Positions 8,458 through 18,064 of a stretch of DNA of 64,000 bases are shown here, piece by piece (within the stretch, counting starts at the first letter, position 1; the number at the start of each line of letters is the position of its first letter). The DNA is from Rheinheimera texasensis DSM 17496 (GTDB lineage Bacteria > Pseudomonadota > Gammaproteobacteria > Enterobacterales > Alteromonadaceae): positions 103,741 to 167,740 of the forward strand of contig NZ_KL544005.1 in assembly GCF_000711985.1 (NCBI RefSeq). The letters run 5' to 3'. A program made the translations under genes and the position numbers. The notes beneath the pieces are model-generated. The model was not told the DNA's origin, did no database searches, and worked only from the letters and a program-made list of their open reading frames with translations.

Positions 8458-8542
8458 TGGTGCCTAGGGGGGGACTCGAACCCCCACGCCGCGAAGCGCT
8501 AACACCTGAAGCTAGTGTGTCTACCAATTCCACCACCGAGGC
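8458..8542 (-). tRNA. tRNA-Leu (anticodon CAG), copy 1 in transcription order
   Basis: 85 nt including CCA, class II with a long variable arm. The anticodon is CAG. The T-loop reads TTCGAGT where the second copy has TTCGAAT. Separated from the second copy by 46 bp and driven by a strong promoter at 8563-8591. Confidence 0.96.
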
Positions 8543-8562
8543 ATATGCCGCCGACGCCGTGC

Positions 8563-8591
8563 ATATTATGCGCCAGTGGCAAAGTCGTCAA
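8563..8591 (-). promoter_or_regulatory. Sigma-70 promoter of the tRNA-Leu operon
   Basis: On the minus strand: TTGACG, 17-bp spacer, TAATAT, then a GC-rich discriminator (CACGGCG). The GC-rich discriminator is the feature linked to stringent control of stable RNA promoters. Confidence 0.85.
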
Positions 8592-8694
8592 CTGCTGATT
8601 GCAAAAAATCTGGTAAATGCGGTGCGATTGCGCAAAACCTCAGCAACCTGAAGTTTTCTTCAGCAGCAAGATGACCTCCACCACTCTGCCAAAG

Positions 8695-8721
8695 CAAAAA
8701 AACGGAGCCTGCGGCTCCGTT
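8695..8721 (-). terminator. Terminator of the oxygenase-nupC operon
   Basis: Stem AACGGAGCC/GGCTCCGTT (8701-8721), 3-base loop, followed on the minus strand by a run of seven T. Lies 18 bp past the oxygenase stop. Confidence 0.9.
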
Positions 8722-8739
8722 CTGATGCAAATACAGTGC

Positions 8740-9693
8740 TTAGTATTTGGCTTTTTTTAGCAGGCCAATTTCTTCCAGCCGCTGTAACAGATAGTCGTTG
8801 GAGTTGATCGGCTCCGGGTAACGATTTGGATTGTCTGCACTGATGCAGCTGCTCAGCGTTTCAATGACATAATCCGGGTTCGGATGCATAAAAAACGGGA
8901 TCGAATAACGCGGCTGGCCCGCCGCAGCACCGGCCGGATTCACTACGCGGTGCGTCGTTGACGGCAACACATGGTTAGTCAGACGCTGCAACATATCGCC
9001 GATATTCACCACAATAGTACCCGGAATGGTCGTAACCGGCAGCCAGCTGCCGTCGCGACGTAAAATTTCGAGGCCTGATTCGTGAGAGCCAACCAATAAA
9101 GTGATGAGGTTAATATCTTCATGCTGACCAGCGCGGATACTTTGCGTTGAAGTATCCTGAATAGGCGGATAATGAATCGGCCGTAAAATCGAATTGCCGT
9201 AATTCACTTTGTCAGCGAAGTATTTTTGTTCTTGCTTCAGGAACAAGGCCAAAGCTTCCAGTACCTGACAACCGAGGTTTTCCAGTGCCTGATACAAGGT
9301 GTAAGTCGCGGCTTTAAACTCCGGCACTTCGCTTGGCCAGACATTCGGATATAAACATTCATGCGGTGCCGGGCCAGACAGCTCGCGACCAACATGGAAA
9401 AACTCTTTTAAATCCGGATGCTTGCTGTCTTTGGCTTTCTCAACGCCAAATCCCGTGTAGCCCCGTGCGCCGCCTTGACCCGGCACATGGTACTGCTGTT
9501 TTACTTCAGTCGGTAAAGCAAAAAATTGCTTAATTGCTTTGTAGGTTTCCCCAACCACTTCATCTGAAATACCGTGGCCACTGATGCCACAGAATCCAAA
9601 CTCAGTGTAGGCTTTGCCAATTTCGGCAACAAAGGCGTCTTTGTCGGTGGCAAACCGTCTGATGTCCAACGTAGGGACTTGTTGTTGAGTCAT
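8740..9693 (-). CDS. 2-oxoglutarate/Fe(II)-dependent oxygenase, isopenicillin N synthase-like
   Basis: 317 aa. An N-terminal DIOX_N-like part (about 5-130) includes GFCGISGHGI. The double-stranded beta-helix core carries iron ligands H191 and D193 (GQHEDINL) and H248 (STTHRV), and the 2-oxoglutarate pair R262/S264 (RYSIPFF). Family members hydroxylate or oxidise small molecules. It starts only 15 bp after the nupC stop on the same strand and shares its terminator, so it is co-transcribed with a nucleoside transporter. A nucleoside, base or imported relative is a reasonable guess for the substrate, but this is inference. Fungal thymine-7-hydroxylase belongs to the same broad superfamily. Confidence 0.88.
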   Translation of the reverse strand: MTQQQVPTLDIRRFATDKDAFVAEIGKAYTEFGFCGISGHGISDEVVGETYKAIKQFFALPTEVKQQYHVPGQGGARGYTGFGVEKAKDSKHPDLKEFFHVGRELSGPAPHECLYPNVWPSEVPEFKAATYTLYQALENLGCQVLEALALFLKQEQKYFADKVNYGNSILRPIHYPPIQDTSTQSIRAGQHEDINLITLLVGSHESGLEILRRDGSWLPVTTIPGTIVVNIGDMLQRLTNHVLPSTTHRVVNPAGAAAGQPRYSIPFFMHPNPDYVIETLSSCISADNPNRYPEPINSNDYLLQRLEEIGLLKKAKY

Positions 9694-9708
9694 AATATCG
9701 ACCTGTTT

Positions 9709-10923
9709 TTAGCTTAACGAGAAGAAAAAGCCTGCAATAGCCGCACTCATCAGGTTTGCTAATGTGGCGGCAAACAGCGCTTTTAAACCCAGCTCTGCAA
9801 TATCTCCGCGCCGGCTTGGTGCCATGCTGCCAAGACCCCCCAGCAAAATGGCAATCGACGAGAAGTTTGCAAAGCCACACAAGGCAATAGTCACGATGAT
9901 CTGCGTATGTTCAGACAGTTTTCCTGCCTGCACATGCTGCATAAAATCGATGTATGCCACAAATTCATTAATCACCAGTTTCTGGCCGATAAAGCTGCCC
10001 GCTAATCGTGCTTCTTCCCAGTTCACACCCAGAATAAAGGCCAGTGGCTGGAATAAATAACCAAAGATCAGCTGCAGAGTCAGGCCATCAAAGCCAAGCA
10101 GACTGCCGACCCAGCCAACAATACCGTTGATCAGCGCAATTAAACCGACGAAGGCTAATAACATAGCACCAACATTTAAGGCCAACTGCAGACCGCTGGC
10201 AGCACCCGCAGCTGCTGCATCGATCACATTGGTATTTTTCTCGCCGCCGCTGATTTCGGTCAGATCATTTTTCGGTGTATCCGTCTCCGGCAGCAGCAGC
10301 TTGGCCATTAACAAACCACCCGGTGCCGCCATAAAGCTGGCGGCGATCAGATATTTCAGCTCTACGCCCATCCCGGCATAACCGGCCAGCACTGAGCCTG
10401 CGACTGAGGCCAGGCCCCCGACCATCACCGCGAACAGCTCAGAGCGGGTCATTGTCGGGATAAATGGCCGCACAACTAACGGCGCTTCAGTCTGGCCGAC
10501 AAAAATATTGGCAGCAGCGCTCATAGATTCAGGCCGGCTGGTGCCCAACAGCTTTTGCAGGCCACCACCAATCACGCCGATCACCACTTTCATCACACCA
10601 ATGTGATACAGCACAGCAATTAAAGAAGAAAAGAAAATGATGACGGTAAGCACGTGAATGGCAAACACAAAACCATATTTTTTCGCACCAGTGTCACCAA
10701 ACAAGAACACGATGCCTTCATTGGCGTAGCTAATTACTGCGCCGACGGCGTTGGAAACACTGACTAAGACGTCTTTGCCGGCCGGCACGTATAAAACAAA
10801 AGCACCAATCGCCAGCTGAATTGCAAAAGCGCCGCCGACAGTGCGCCATTTAATGGCGTGGCGGTGCGTCGAGCAAAGATAAGCGATTAATAAGATGGCA
10901 GCGATGCCAACTAAACTCATCAT
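9709..10923 (-). CDS. nupC: Concentrative nucleoside transporter, NupC/CNT family
   Basis: 404 aa, polytopic inner-membrane protein. It shows the CNT signature [10 protein letters not shown] and a second core motif near residues 305-330 (NEFVAYIDF). CNT proteins import nucleosides with H+ or Na+. Two adjacent start codons, ATG ATG at 10923/10920, follow AAGGA; the first is kept. It is the promoter-proximal gene of an operon with the 2-oxoglutarate oxygenase. Uridine kinase, gpt, deoD and deoB lie within the next 8 kb, supporting a nucleoside role. Specificity (purine or pyrimidine) is not evident. Confidence 0.92.
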   Translation of the reverse strand: MMSLVGIAAILLIAYLCSTHRHAIKWRTVGGAFAIQLAIGAFVLYVPAGKDVLVSVSNAVGAVISYANEGIVFLFGDTGAKKYGFVFAIHVLTVIIFFSSLIAVLYHIGVMKVVIGVIGGGLQKLLGTSRPESMSAAANIFVGQTEAPLVVRPFIPTMTRSELFAVMVGGLASVAGSVLAGYAGMGVELKYLIAASFMAAPGGLLMAKLLLPETDTPKNDLTEISGGEKNTNVIDAAAAGAASGLQLALNVGAMLLAFVGLIALINGIVGWVGSLLGFDGLTLQLIFGYLFQPLAFILGVNWEEARLAGSFIGQKLVINEFVAYIDFMQHVQAGKLSEHTQIIVTIALCGFANFSSIAILLGGLGSMAPSRRGDIAELGLKALFAATLANLMSAAIAGFFFSLS

Positions 10924-11234
10924 ATTGATTTTCCTTGGATTTTAGGTCCGCTACAGCACTGCGGAATTATTGTTCTTGTGATGCTGAAACCCTAGGATAG
11001 CATCAAAAGATCAAGTAGTTACAGTTTCAAAGCGGGAGTCGGAATCATTGATTCTGACTGAGAATTGCTCGTATGGGGTTGTCTGAACTTGAAGTTTTGC
11101 CGGCCGATTATATAGCAGAAACATTGCAGTTGAAAAGAGACTAATTTAACAGCAGTGCAAACAATAATCTGCCGGCAAAATATCCGGTTTTCGCTGCCAT
11201 ATCCATGATGATCAGCGCAAATTTGCAAAAAGAC
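10924..11234. other. Intergenic region upstream of nupC
   Basis: 311 bp without a convincing gene. A 69-codon frame (11019-11228, minus) has no ribosome site or recognisable content. The region should contain the nupC promoter, but no clear -35/-10 pair or operator stood out. Confidence 0.5.
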
Positions 11235-11256
11235 AAATCCCGCCGTAGCGGGATTT
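11235..11256 (-). terminator. Hairpin downstream of udk
   Basis: 9-bp stem AAATCCCGC/GCGGGATTT with loop CGTA, 20 bp past the udk stop. The T tract on the minus strand is interrupted (TTTGTCTTTTTG), so termination may be partial. Confidence 0.65.
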
Positions 11257-11275
11257 TGCAGCAGGTACCTTTGGC

Positions 11276-11908
11276 TTAATTAGACAAAAGCGCACGGATT
11301 TTGGTTTTTAAAATATCAATCGCAATCTGATTTTTACCACCGCGGGTCACGACGATGTCGGCATACTGTTTCGACGGCGCGATAAATTCAAAAAATGCCG
11401 GTCGTACGTAGTTTTCATACTGCTCAGTGATCGAGCTGATTGTTCTGCCACGATCTTCGACGTCACGTTTAATCCGACGTAGCAAACAGATATCCAGCGG
11501 CGTGTCCATAAAGACAGTGATGTTAAATTGCTCACGCAGCCGGGCGTCGGTCAACAATAAAATCCCTTCGACCAATACCACTTTGGCTGGCTGTACTTTA
11601 ATGGTTTCCGCTTTACGGGTATGGGTTTTGTAGCAATATTGTGGCATCTCAACAGCAATACCGTCGCGCAGTTGCTGTAAATGCTGAGCCAGTAATTCGT
11701 GCTCAAAGGCCGCCGGATGGTCGTAATTAGTCAGCACCCGTTGTTCCATCGACAGATGGTCCTGATTGCGGTAATAAGCATCCTCTGCTAACACGGAGAT
11801 GCGTTCTCCGCCAAATTCTGCCACCAGTTCCTGGTAGACGGTGGAGGCAAATAAACTTTTGCCAGATGCCGAAGCACCGGCGATGGCGATGATGGTTGGT
11901 TTGGCCAC
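11276..11908 (-). CDS. udk: Uridine kinase
   Basis: 210 aa, the usual size. P-loop GASASGKS near the N-terminus, followed by the family motif [10 protein letters not shown] and the lid region [12 protein letters not shown]. Phosphorylates uridine and cytidine to UMP and CMP in the pyrimidine salvage pathway, cytosolic. Stands alone between hairpins but near nupC and the deo genes, consistent with salvage of imported nucleosides. Confidence 0.96.
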   Translation of the reverse strand: MAKPTIIAIAGASASGKSLFASTVYQELVAEFGGERISVLAEDAYYRNQDHLSMEQRVLTNYDHPAAFEHELLAQHLQQLRDGIAVEMPQYCYKTHTRKAETIKVQPAKVVLVEGILLLTDARLREQFNITVFMDTPLDICLLRRIKRDVEDRGRTISSITEQYENYVRPAFFEFIAPSKQYADIVVTRGGKNQIAIDILKTKIRALLSN

Positions 11909-12013
11909 GGTGGTTATTCTTCTTTGAGGATGTTTTGTTAATTATCGCCAATTCACGGCAGATTAGAAACCACTGTTACAGGGAAAATCCTTTATCCTTG
12001 ATGCGGATTGAGT

Positions 12014-12046
12014 AAAAAACAAAACGCCGGCTTGCGCCGGCGTTTT
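12014..12046 (-). terminator. Terminator of the TonB-dependent receptor gene
   Basis: 11-bp stem AAAACGCCGGC/GCCGGCGTTTT (loop TTGC) followed on the minus strand by GTTTTTT. Lies 21 bp past the receptor stop. Confidence 0.9.
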
Positions 12047-12067
12047 TATTCACTACAACAGGTCCGC

Positions 12068-15000
12068 TTAGAACTTGTAGCTGACGCCTACTTTGATGCG
12101 CCAGGTTGATTCTTCAGTGTAGAACTTGTCCCAGTTGTTGGTGTTAGAAGACACGTTGCTGTACACGTACTTGTTGTTGGTTTGGTTCAACACGAAGTTA
12201 GACAGTGTCATATCACCGAAGTCGTCACCGTAGACTTTACCTTTGTCTTTGTCGATCAGGTTCAGCAGGTTATCAACTGTGAAATACACAGTACCTTTGT
12301 GACCTTCAGCAAAACCAGGGATTTCCTGACGGACTGACAAATCCAGTGTGGTGACCCAAGGAGTGGTGTTCACACCTTTTGGCAGATATTGACCTTGGTA
12401 TTTATCCAGGCCTAAAGCCGTCACAGTGTTCCAGAACGCCGTTTCAGACGCAGCATCAGCAAAAGTTACTACGCTGTTATCACCCTTTTTCGGGATGAAT
12501 GGCAGGAAGTAGTTGTTGGTGGTGCCCGGGCTTAACTGCAGGTACGGATTGGTTGCTTTGTTCGAACCGTTGAAATCAGCTACACCCAGAACATAAGTAA
12601 TTGGCTTGCCTGATTTACGTTCGAAGAACAGGTTGAAGTTAGTCGCGTAGTTAGCGAAAAACTCAGTTTCATAACCCAGATTCACCACAAAACGGTGCTC
12701 AGTTTCAAAAGAACCACGGCCAATCAGCACGTCGTTACGGTTGATCACAGCGTTGTTACCGTAGTTAGAACCTGCTGTAGAGCTGGTCGCCGGAGCACCT
12801 TCAGTGATATCCATATTGGTATACGAAGTACGCAGGCTTACACCGCTGTCCCAGTTTTTCGCCAGTTGCGTGCTGAATACTTTGGCACGACCGTCTTCAT
12901 CGGCATTGGTCAGCATGATATCTACGACACCGTCAGTGTCGTTGTAGATGTTACGCAGGCCGTCCGGTGTAGTACCGACTTTTTCTGAATCACGGATAGA
13001 CACGTCTTTCCAGAACGAGCTGTCTTGTTTCTTGATGTACAGGTATTCAGTGGTCCAGGTGATTTCATCACCAACCAGCGGCAGGCTGAAAATATAGTCT
13101 GCGCCTAACTGTGCGCGCCAGTCGGACGGCAGATTGAAGTTCGGGTCCACCAGGTTGGTATTACCACCAGTGGTCACGCCAGCCACAGCGTCTTTCAGCG
13201 ACTGTGGAACTTCAGTGATGCTGACGTTTGCGACGTTACTTTGTGAACGGTCGCCGGTTCCGATACCTGGGTTTGAATAGCTGTTAGAGATCCAAACTGT
13301 TGGCTGGCCACCAGAGAAACGACCCACACCACCGCGTACGGTTAAATCTTCAGTCATCAGGTAGCTGAAGCCGATACGTGGTAAGAAGATATCTGCACCA
13401 TCCAGGTTTTCATCGTTGCGCAGGCCGGTACGGGCTTCTGAGAACTTGTTGTAAACAGACTTATCAGAAGAACCTAAACGCTCGTAACGCAGACCGTAAT
13501 TTAAAGTGAACTCGTCGGTAATAGCCCACTCATCCTGTGCATACAGCGCATGTTCGTCACGTACGAAGCTTGCTGCAACGTCATCAGGATTATGAGTGAT
13601 AGAGTTCTGGTAACGCACTGATTGCGCCAGACGGTTCTGGAAGTTAGCGATACCGTTAAAAGTATACTGACCTTTAGTCCGCTGCAGGAACAGGTTGAAG
13701 ATATCCAGGCGTTTCAGTTGGTAACCGAACGACAGACGGTGGTCGTCCATCAGGTATTCACCGTCTGCAGCGATGATCCAGGTTTTCTTTTTCAGGTCAT
13801 TAGAGTGACGGCTAATGTCGCTACCAATTGAAATAGTTGCAGTTTGAGTTGGCGTACCACCAAAACGTGGCACCAGGATAGACACTTCACCGAAATCGCC
13901 CAGTGATTTTTGTACTGTGGCAACATCCATATAAGTGGCGCTTAACTGGGTAGAAAATTCTGAAGTCCAGTCTGAATACAGTTTAAACGCGTGGTTGTTC
14001 AGCGTTTCTTCTTTGTTGTACCAGTTAGACGACAAACGCATATTGGTTGAAGTCGACTGGTTACCCTGAGTCTGGTTACCCTTGTTGTACTGATAGGTAT
14101 AAGCAGCACGGTGGATATCAGAAATGTTCCAGTCCAGTTTCACCAACAGCTTTTCGTCAGTTTCTTCCGGTACTACGTTCCAGTCACCTACATCAACACC
14201 GTAGACAGATTTTGCAATCTGCGTAACCTGATTGATTTGGTCCTGAGTAACTAAGGCAGCGTTTGACAGACCAGCGCCACTTGGGCCCCACTCCAGCGGA
14301 GGAGTCGCGTCATATTGCTCAGCCGCAACGAAATAGAACAGTTTGTCTTCAACGACTGCGCCGCCTAAAGTAGCTGCCCAGTTTTTGTTTTCAAAATTCA
14401 GCGGCACTTCGCCTTTTGGATTGGTTGCCGTTGCAGCGAATTTGTTTTCCGGGGTACCGGCTAAGCTGTCATTTTTGATTTCATAGCGGAAAGAACCGAA
14501 AGTATCGTTGGCGCCAGACTTGGTCACAGCGTTGATATTACCGCCCTGGAAACCACCGGCTTTAGCGTTAAATGGCGATACGTCGACAGTGACCTGATCG
14601 ATAGCATCAAAAGAAATTGGTGTACGGGTGGTTGGGTAACCGTTGGCGTTCAGACCGAAATCGTCGTTCTGAGAGATACCGTCGACGTTGATGCTGTTAA
14701 AACGTGGGTTAGAACCCGCCACGCTCAGCTCGCCGTCTTTTGGCGACAGTACTGCTAATGGGTTGTTTTTAACGATATCTTTTAAATCGTTGTTTAAGCT
14801 TGGCGCGTTTTCGATTTCTTTGGCGCTGAAGTAGCTTGAGCTACCTGTCGCAACCACTGTAGCGATCGCTGAACCAGTTACGGCGATACGCTCAACTGAT
14901 GCAGATTGCAGCTGACGGTTTAACTGATAAGTGTCACCCAGTTGCAGGAAGATGTCGTTGACGGTTTCGTCGTTGTAAGTCTCTGAATCGACGATGACTT

Positions 15001-15229
15001 TGTACGGACCACCAACGCGCAGACCTGAAGCTACAAAGCTACCGGATTCGTTAGTCGTGACGGTACGGCTGGTGCCTGACGGTACGTGTAAAATGATGAC
15101 TTTAGTTCCTGCGGCGGCTGCGCCTTCAGGATTAGAAATACGACCGCGGATTGCTGAAGAAGTATCAGCGATGGCATAGCTAGAACCTAAGGCTACGGCA
15201 ACCGCCATAGCAATATGTCTGATTTTCAT
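12068..15229 (-). CDS. Oar-type TonB-dependent outer-membrane receptor
   Basis: 1053 aa from ATG 15229, chosen because AGGTG lies 8 bases before it; a GTG four codons upstream overlaps that site. Signal peptide to about residue 21. A carboxypeptidase-regulatory-like (CarboxypepD_reg) domain spans about 25-110, then a TonB-box-like RIAVTG, a plug (about 130-240, ending near GGFQGGNINAVTKSG) and a large beta-barrel ending in an aromatic residue (VSYKF). The layout matches Oar-like receptors. Ligand unknown. It is divergent from a secreted EEP-family nuclease/phosphatase and surrounded by nucleoside salvage genes, so uptake of a nucleic acid- or phosphate-derived ligand is possible but unproven; Oar proteins are also linked to peptide uptake. 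Confidence 0.92.
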   Translation of the reverse strand: MKIRHIAMAVAVALGSSYAIADTSSAIRGRISNPEGAAAAGTKVIILHVPSGTSRTVTTNESGSFVASGLRVGGPYKVIVDSETYNDETVNDIFLQLGDTYQLNRQLQSASVERIAVTGSAIATVVATGSSSYFSAKEIENAPSLNNDLKDIVKNNPLAVLSPKDGELSVAGSNPRFNSINVDGISQNDDFGLNANGYPTTRTPISFDAIDQVTVDVSPFNAKAGGFQGGNINAVTKSGANDTFGSFRYEIKNDSLAGTPENKFAATATNPKGEVPLNFENKNWAATLGGAVVEDKLFYFVAAEQYDATPPLEWGPSGAGLSNAALVTQDQINQVTQIAKSVYGVDVGDWNVVPEETDEKLLVKLDWNISDIHRAAYTYQYNKGNQTQGNQSTSTNMRLSSNWYNKEETLNNHAFKLYSDWTSEFSTQLSATYMDVATVQKSLGDFGEVSILVPRFGGTPTQTATISIGSDISRHSNDLKKKTWIIAADGEYLMDDHRLSFGYQLKRLDIFNLFLQRTKGQYTFNGIANFQNRLAQSVRYQNSITHNPDDVAASFVRDEHALYAQDEWAITDEFTLNYGLRYERLGSSDKSVYNKFSEARTGLRNDENLDGADIFLPRIGFSYLMTEDLTVRGGVGRFSGGQPTVWISNSYSNPGIGTGDRSQSNVANVSITEVPQSLKDAVAGVTTGGNTNLVDPNFNLPSDWRAQLGADYIFSLPLVGDEITWTTEYLYIKKQDSSFWKDVSIRDSEKVGTTPDGLRNIYNDTDGVVDIMLTNADEDGRAKVFSTQLAKNWDSGVSLRTSYTNMDITEGAPATSSTAGSNYGNNAVINRNDVLIGRGSFETEHRFVVNLGYETEFFANYATNFNLFFERKSGKPITYVLGVADFNGSNKATNPYLQLSPGTTNNYFLPFIPKKGDNSVVTFADAASETAFWNTVTALGLDKYQGQYLPKGVNTTPWVTTLDLSVRQEIPGFAEGHKGTVYFTVDNLLNLIDKDKGKVYGDDFGDMTLSNFVLNQTNNKYVYSNVSSNTNNWDKFYTEESTWRIKVGVSYKF

Positions 15230-15587
15230 ATCGTTTTTCACCTGGTAGTTGTAGGTATTGTCAAACCCTGAATAAAACCAAACTGATTTTCCAATTTGGG
15301 CGACAAGCTTAACGCAGTAACATTACGTTTTTCTTACACAAGATCTTGCTGATGAATTATTTATTGAAGTACACGGAACTTCTCCGGACTTCAGCAGTCA
15401 AGAACCTGATGTCATGCGAGTGTAACATATCAGACCAGAAATATGCAGGCGGCCTAAATAAGTTTGTTTAAATTTTCGCTGTATTTTGTTGACATTTTCG
15501 GCTATCCAGCCGTCTGAATTGAAATTTCTGGGATAAATGCGCAATTCTGGTTAGGCTATTCCTGACTAATTCTCTGAGTATTCAATC
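15230..15587. other. Divergent promoter region between the TonB receptor and the EEP gene
   Basis: 358 bp, AT-rich, no gene seen. It must drive both flanking genes. A TTGACA at 15489-15494 on the plus strand is a candidate -35 but no good -10 follows at 16-18 bp. No obvious PhoB-box direct repeats were found. Confidence 0.5.
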
Positions 15588-16766
15588 ATGAACCCATCGT
15601 TCAAAGGTCTGCTGGCTGGGATAGGGCTATGTGGAGGTCTTTACGTGCATGCAACTGAACTGACCATCGCCACTTTTAACGTCAGCATGGAAGCCGAAAA
15701 CTACGTCGCTAAAGGCAGTCCGCTTGGGCCTGAAGTGCTGGCTGGTCAATTAGCCAGCGGCAAAAACCCGCAAATCAGCAATATCGCGGCGATTTTGCAG
15801 CAAGTGCGGCCCGATATTCTGTTGCTGAATGAATTTGATTACATCGCTGACCCGGCGCAAGGCGTCCAGCAATTTATCAGCCAATATCTGACAAAACCGC
15901 AGCATGGCGGCAAGCCACTGCAATACCCCTATTTTTATTATCAGACGGTCAATACCGGACAGCCGAGTGGTTTCGATTTAAATAACGATGGCAAAGTCGA
16001 AGGTGCTGAAGATGCCTGGGGTTTTGGTCATTATCCGGGTCAATATGGCATGCTGGTGTTGTCGCGTTACCCGATTGATGCCACCAAAGCCCGCACTTTC
16101 CAGCACTTTAAGTGGAAGGACATGCCGGGCCATAAAGAAACGAAAAAAGCCGATGGCAGTGCCTGGTTTAGCCCGCAAGCCTGGGAAAAAATGCCATTAT
16201 CCAGCAAATCACACTGGGATTTGCCGCTGAGTGTCGACGGCAAACCGCTGCATTTGTTAATCAGCCACCCGACACCACCGGTGTTTGACGGCCCGGAGAA
16301 CCGCAATGGTCATCGTAATCATGATGAAGTGAAATTCTGGGTCGACTACTTGTCCGGCAACGCTGACTACATCTATGACGATAAAGGCGGTCGGGGTGGC
16401 TATCAAAGCACTGCACCTTTTATCGTGATGGGGGATCAGAATTCATCGCCGGACGAAGGTGATGCACATCGTTATGCCATTCAGGCGTTGGTGAATCATC
16501 CGACGATTCAGCATGATCCAGTCCCACAAAGCGCGGGGGGTGCCGCGCATACCCCGGACAATCCGATGGCAAAATTCCACACGGCCGGCTGGCGGATGCG
16601 GGCAGACTATGTGCTACCGTCCAAACATGGTATTAAAGTCAACAGCAGCGGCGTGTTCTGGCCGGTCAAAGGTGAGCCATTATACGAAGCTGTGGCGAGC
16701 CGCGGCGCCAGTTCAGATCACCGGCTGGTCTGGGTCAAACTGAGCCTGACTGACGAGAAAAAATAA
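15588..16766 (+). CDS. Exported endonuclease/exonuclease/phosphatase (EEP) family protein
   Basis: 392 aa with a short signal peptide (cleavage near YVHA-TE). EEP-fold landmarks in order: IATFNVS (Asn), LLNEFDYI (metal-binding Glu), GHYPGQYGMLVLSRYP, LISHPTPP, VMGDQNSSPDEGD (Asp/Asn) and SSDHRLVWV (catalytic Asp-His). The family includes DNase I-like nucleases, phosphodiesterases and sugar/phospholipid phosphatases; the insert at about 125-150 contains a possible calcium-type loop DLNNDGKVEGAED. Predicted periplasmic or extracellular phosphoester hydrolase. Divergent from the TonB receptor, suggesting degradation coupled to uptake. Exact substrate unknown. Confidence 0.87.
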   Translation: MNPSFKGLLAGIGLCGGLYVHATELTIATFNVSMEAENYVAKGSPLGPEVLAGQLASGKNPQISNIAAILQQVRPDILLLNEFDYIADPAQGVQQFISQYLTKPQHGGKPLQYPYFYYQTVNTGQPSGFDLNNDGKVEGAEDAWGFGHYPGQYGMLVLSRYPIDATKARTFQHFKWKDMPGHKETKKADGSAWFSPQAWEKMPLSSKSHWDLPLSVDGKPLHLLISHPTPPVFDGPENRNGHRNHDEVKFWVDYLSGNADYIYDDKGGRGGYQSTAPFIVMGDQNSSPDEGDAHRYAIQALVNHPTIQHDPVPQSAGGAAHTPDNPMAKFHTAGWRMRADYVLPSKHGIKVNSSGVFWPVKGEPLYEAVASRGASSDHRLVWVKLSLTDEKK

Positions 16767-16796
16767 GAAAATAATTACCTCAGGGCTCAAGGACAT

Positions 16797-16823
16797 AAAA
16801 AAACCGCCAACGGCGGTTTTTTT
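16797..16823. terminator. Bidirectional terminator between EEP gene and gpt
   Basis: Stem AAACCGCC/GGCGGTTT, 3-base loop AAC, flanked by A and T runs on both sides, between two convergent genes. Confidence 0.92.
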
Positions 16824-16840
16824 ATTTATGAAACAACAGC

Positions 16841-17317
16841 TTAATTCGACTGCTCAGCAAGTGGCGCACTATAGGCCAGCTCCATATCCCAGGGTAAATG
16901 GATCCAGGTGTCCTGCTCAATATCGGTGACATATTTGTCGACCAGCGCTTTGCCCTGTGGTTTGGCATACACAGTTGCAAAACAGGCTTTTGGAAAACGC
17001 TCACGCAGTGCGCGGGCCGTTTCCCCGGTATCAACCAGATCGTCAATCACCAGCAGGCGTTCAGAATCAGGCAGAGCAGCATCTTTTAACACTTTCAACG
17101 CGCGTTGCTGATCATGGTCGTAGCTTGATACGCAAATGGTATCCAGTACGCGGATATTCAATTCGCGGGCAATGATAGTTGCTGGCACCAGACCACCGCG
17201 GCTGACCGCGACAATGCTGTCGAAATTACCGTGCAGACACATTTTCGCCAGCTCTTTGGTAGCACGGTGAAAGGCTTCCCACGACACATAAAAGTTTTTG
17301 TTACTGGATAATGACAT
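16841..17317 (-). CDS. gpt: Xanthine(-guanine) phosphoribosyltransferase
   Basis: 158 aa from ATG 17317, which follows AGGAG by 7 bases; upstream in-frame extension has no support. PRPP-binding motif VIDDLVDTGETA and a basic SRGGLVPA loop identify a type I phosphoribosyltransferase of the Gpt group (E. coli 152 aa). Converts xanthine and guanine, and less well hypoxanthine, to nucleotides. It begins 13 bp after deoD, so it is probably co-transcribed: deoD releases free bases and Gpt recaptures them. Confidence 0.9.
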   Translation of the reverse strand: MSLSSNKNFYVSWEAFHRATKELAKMCLHGNFDSIVAVSRGGLVPATIIARELNIRVLDTICVSSYDHDQQRALKVLKDAALPDSERLLVIDDLVDTGETARALRERFPKACFATVYAKPQGKALVDKYVTDIEQDTWIHLPWDMELAYSAPLAEQSN

Positions 17318-17330
17318 GTTGCAGCTCCTG

Positions 17331-18032
17331 TTAAACCAGCGCCAACGCGATCTCAACCATCTCGTTAAAGCTGGTCTGGCGCTCGTCCGGGCTTAAAGAT
17401 TCACCAGTGCGGATATGGTCTGACACTGTCATAATCGCCAGCGCATTAACGCCATATTCTGCCGCCACGCCGTACAATCCGGCCGCTTCCATTTCAACAC
17501 CGAGGATGCCGTATTTTTCCAGTGTATCAAACAGCGTTTCGCTTGGGTTGTAGAACAAATCAGAAGTGAACACGTTACCGACTTTGACACCGATCTGTTT
17601 CGCCCGGGCTGCAGCGACCGCGCGCTCCAGCAGGTCGTAGTTTGCTAAGGCGGCAAAATCCATACCCTGCAAACGGTTGCGGTTAACAGCTGAATCTGTA
17701 CTGGCGCCCATCGCAATCACCACTTCGCGAACTTTTACTGACAGCGGTAAACCGCCACAGGAACCGATACGGATGATATTTTTCACGCCGTAATATTTCA
17801 CCAGCTCAGTGGCGTAAATCGACATCGAAGGCACGCCCATACCTGAGCCCATCACACTGACAGGTTTGCCCTGATATTTACCGGTAAAACCGTACATGTT
17901 GCGCACTGTGTTGATGCATTGCACGTCCGTCAAAAATGTATCTGCAATGTGTTTGGCGCGCAGCGGATCGCCCGGCATCAGCACAGTTTCAGCAAAAGCG
18001 CCGGCAGCGGCGTGGATATGTGGAGTGGTCAT
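17331..18032 (-). CDS. deoD: Purine nucleoside phosphorylase DeoD-type
   Basis: 233 aa, the size of hexameric bacterial PNP. Motifs [29 protein letters not shown] and [13 protein letters not shown] (nucleoside site) are present. Splits purine (deoxy)ribonucleosides with phosphate into base and (deoxy)ribose-1-phosphate. Lies between deoB and gpt, 32 bp after deoB. The ribosome site is weak (GAGAA). Confidence 0.96.
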   Translation of the reverse strand: MTTPHIHAAAGAFAETVLMPGDPLRAKHIADTFLTDVQCINTVRNMYGFTGKYQGKPVSVMGSGMGVPSMSIYATELVKYYGVKNIIRIGSCGGLPLSVKVREVVIAMGASTDSAVNRNRLQGMDFAALANYDLLERAVAAARAKQIGVKVGNVFTSDLFYNPSETLFDTLEKYGILGVEMEAAGLYGVAAEYGVNALAIMTVSDHIRTGESLSPDERQTSFNEMVEIALALV

Positions 18033-18064
18033 ATTAAATACGTTCTCTTATAAATGGTTGAAAT

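Noticed and set aside
8412..8651. 79-codon plus-strand frame over the upstream tRNA-Leu
   Set aside because: Runs antisense through the tRNA and its promoter; no gene content.
11019..11228. 69-codon frame upstream of nupC
   Set aside because: No ribosome site, no recognisable sequence; treated as intergenic.
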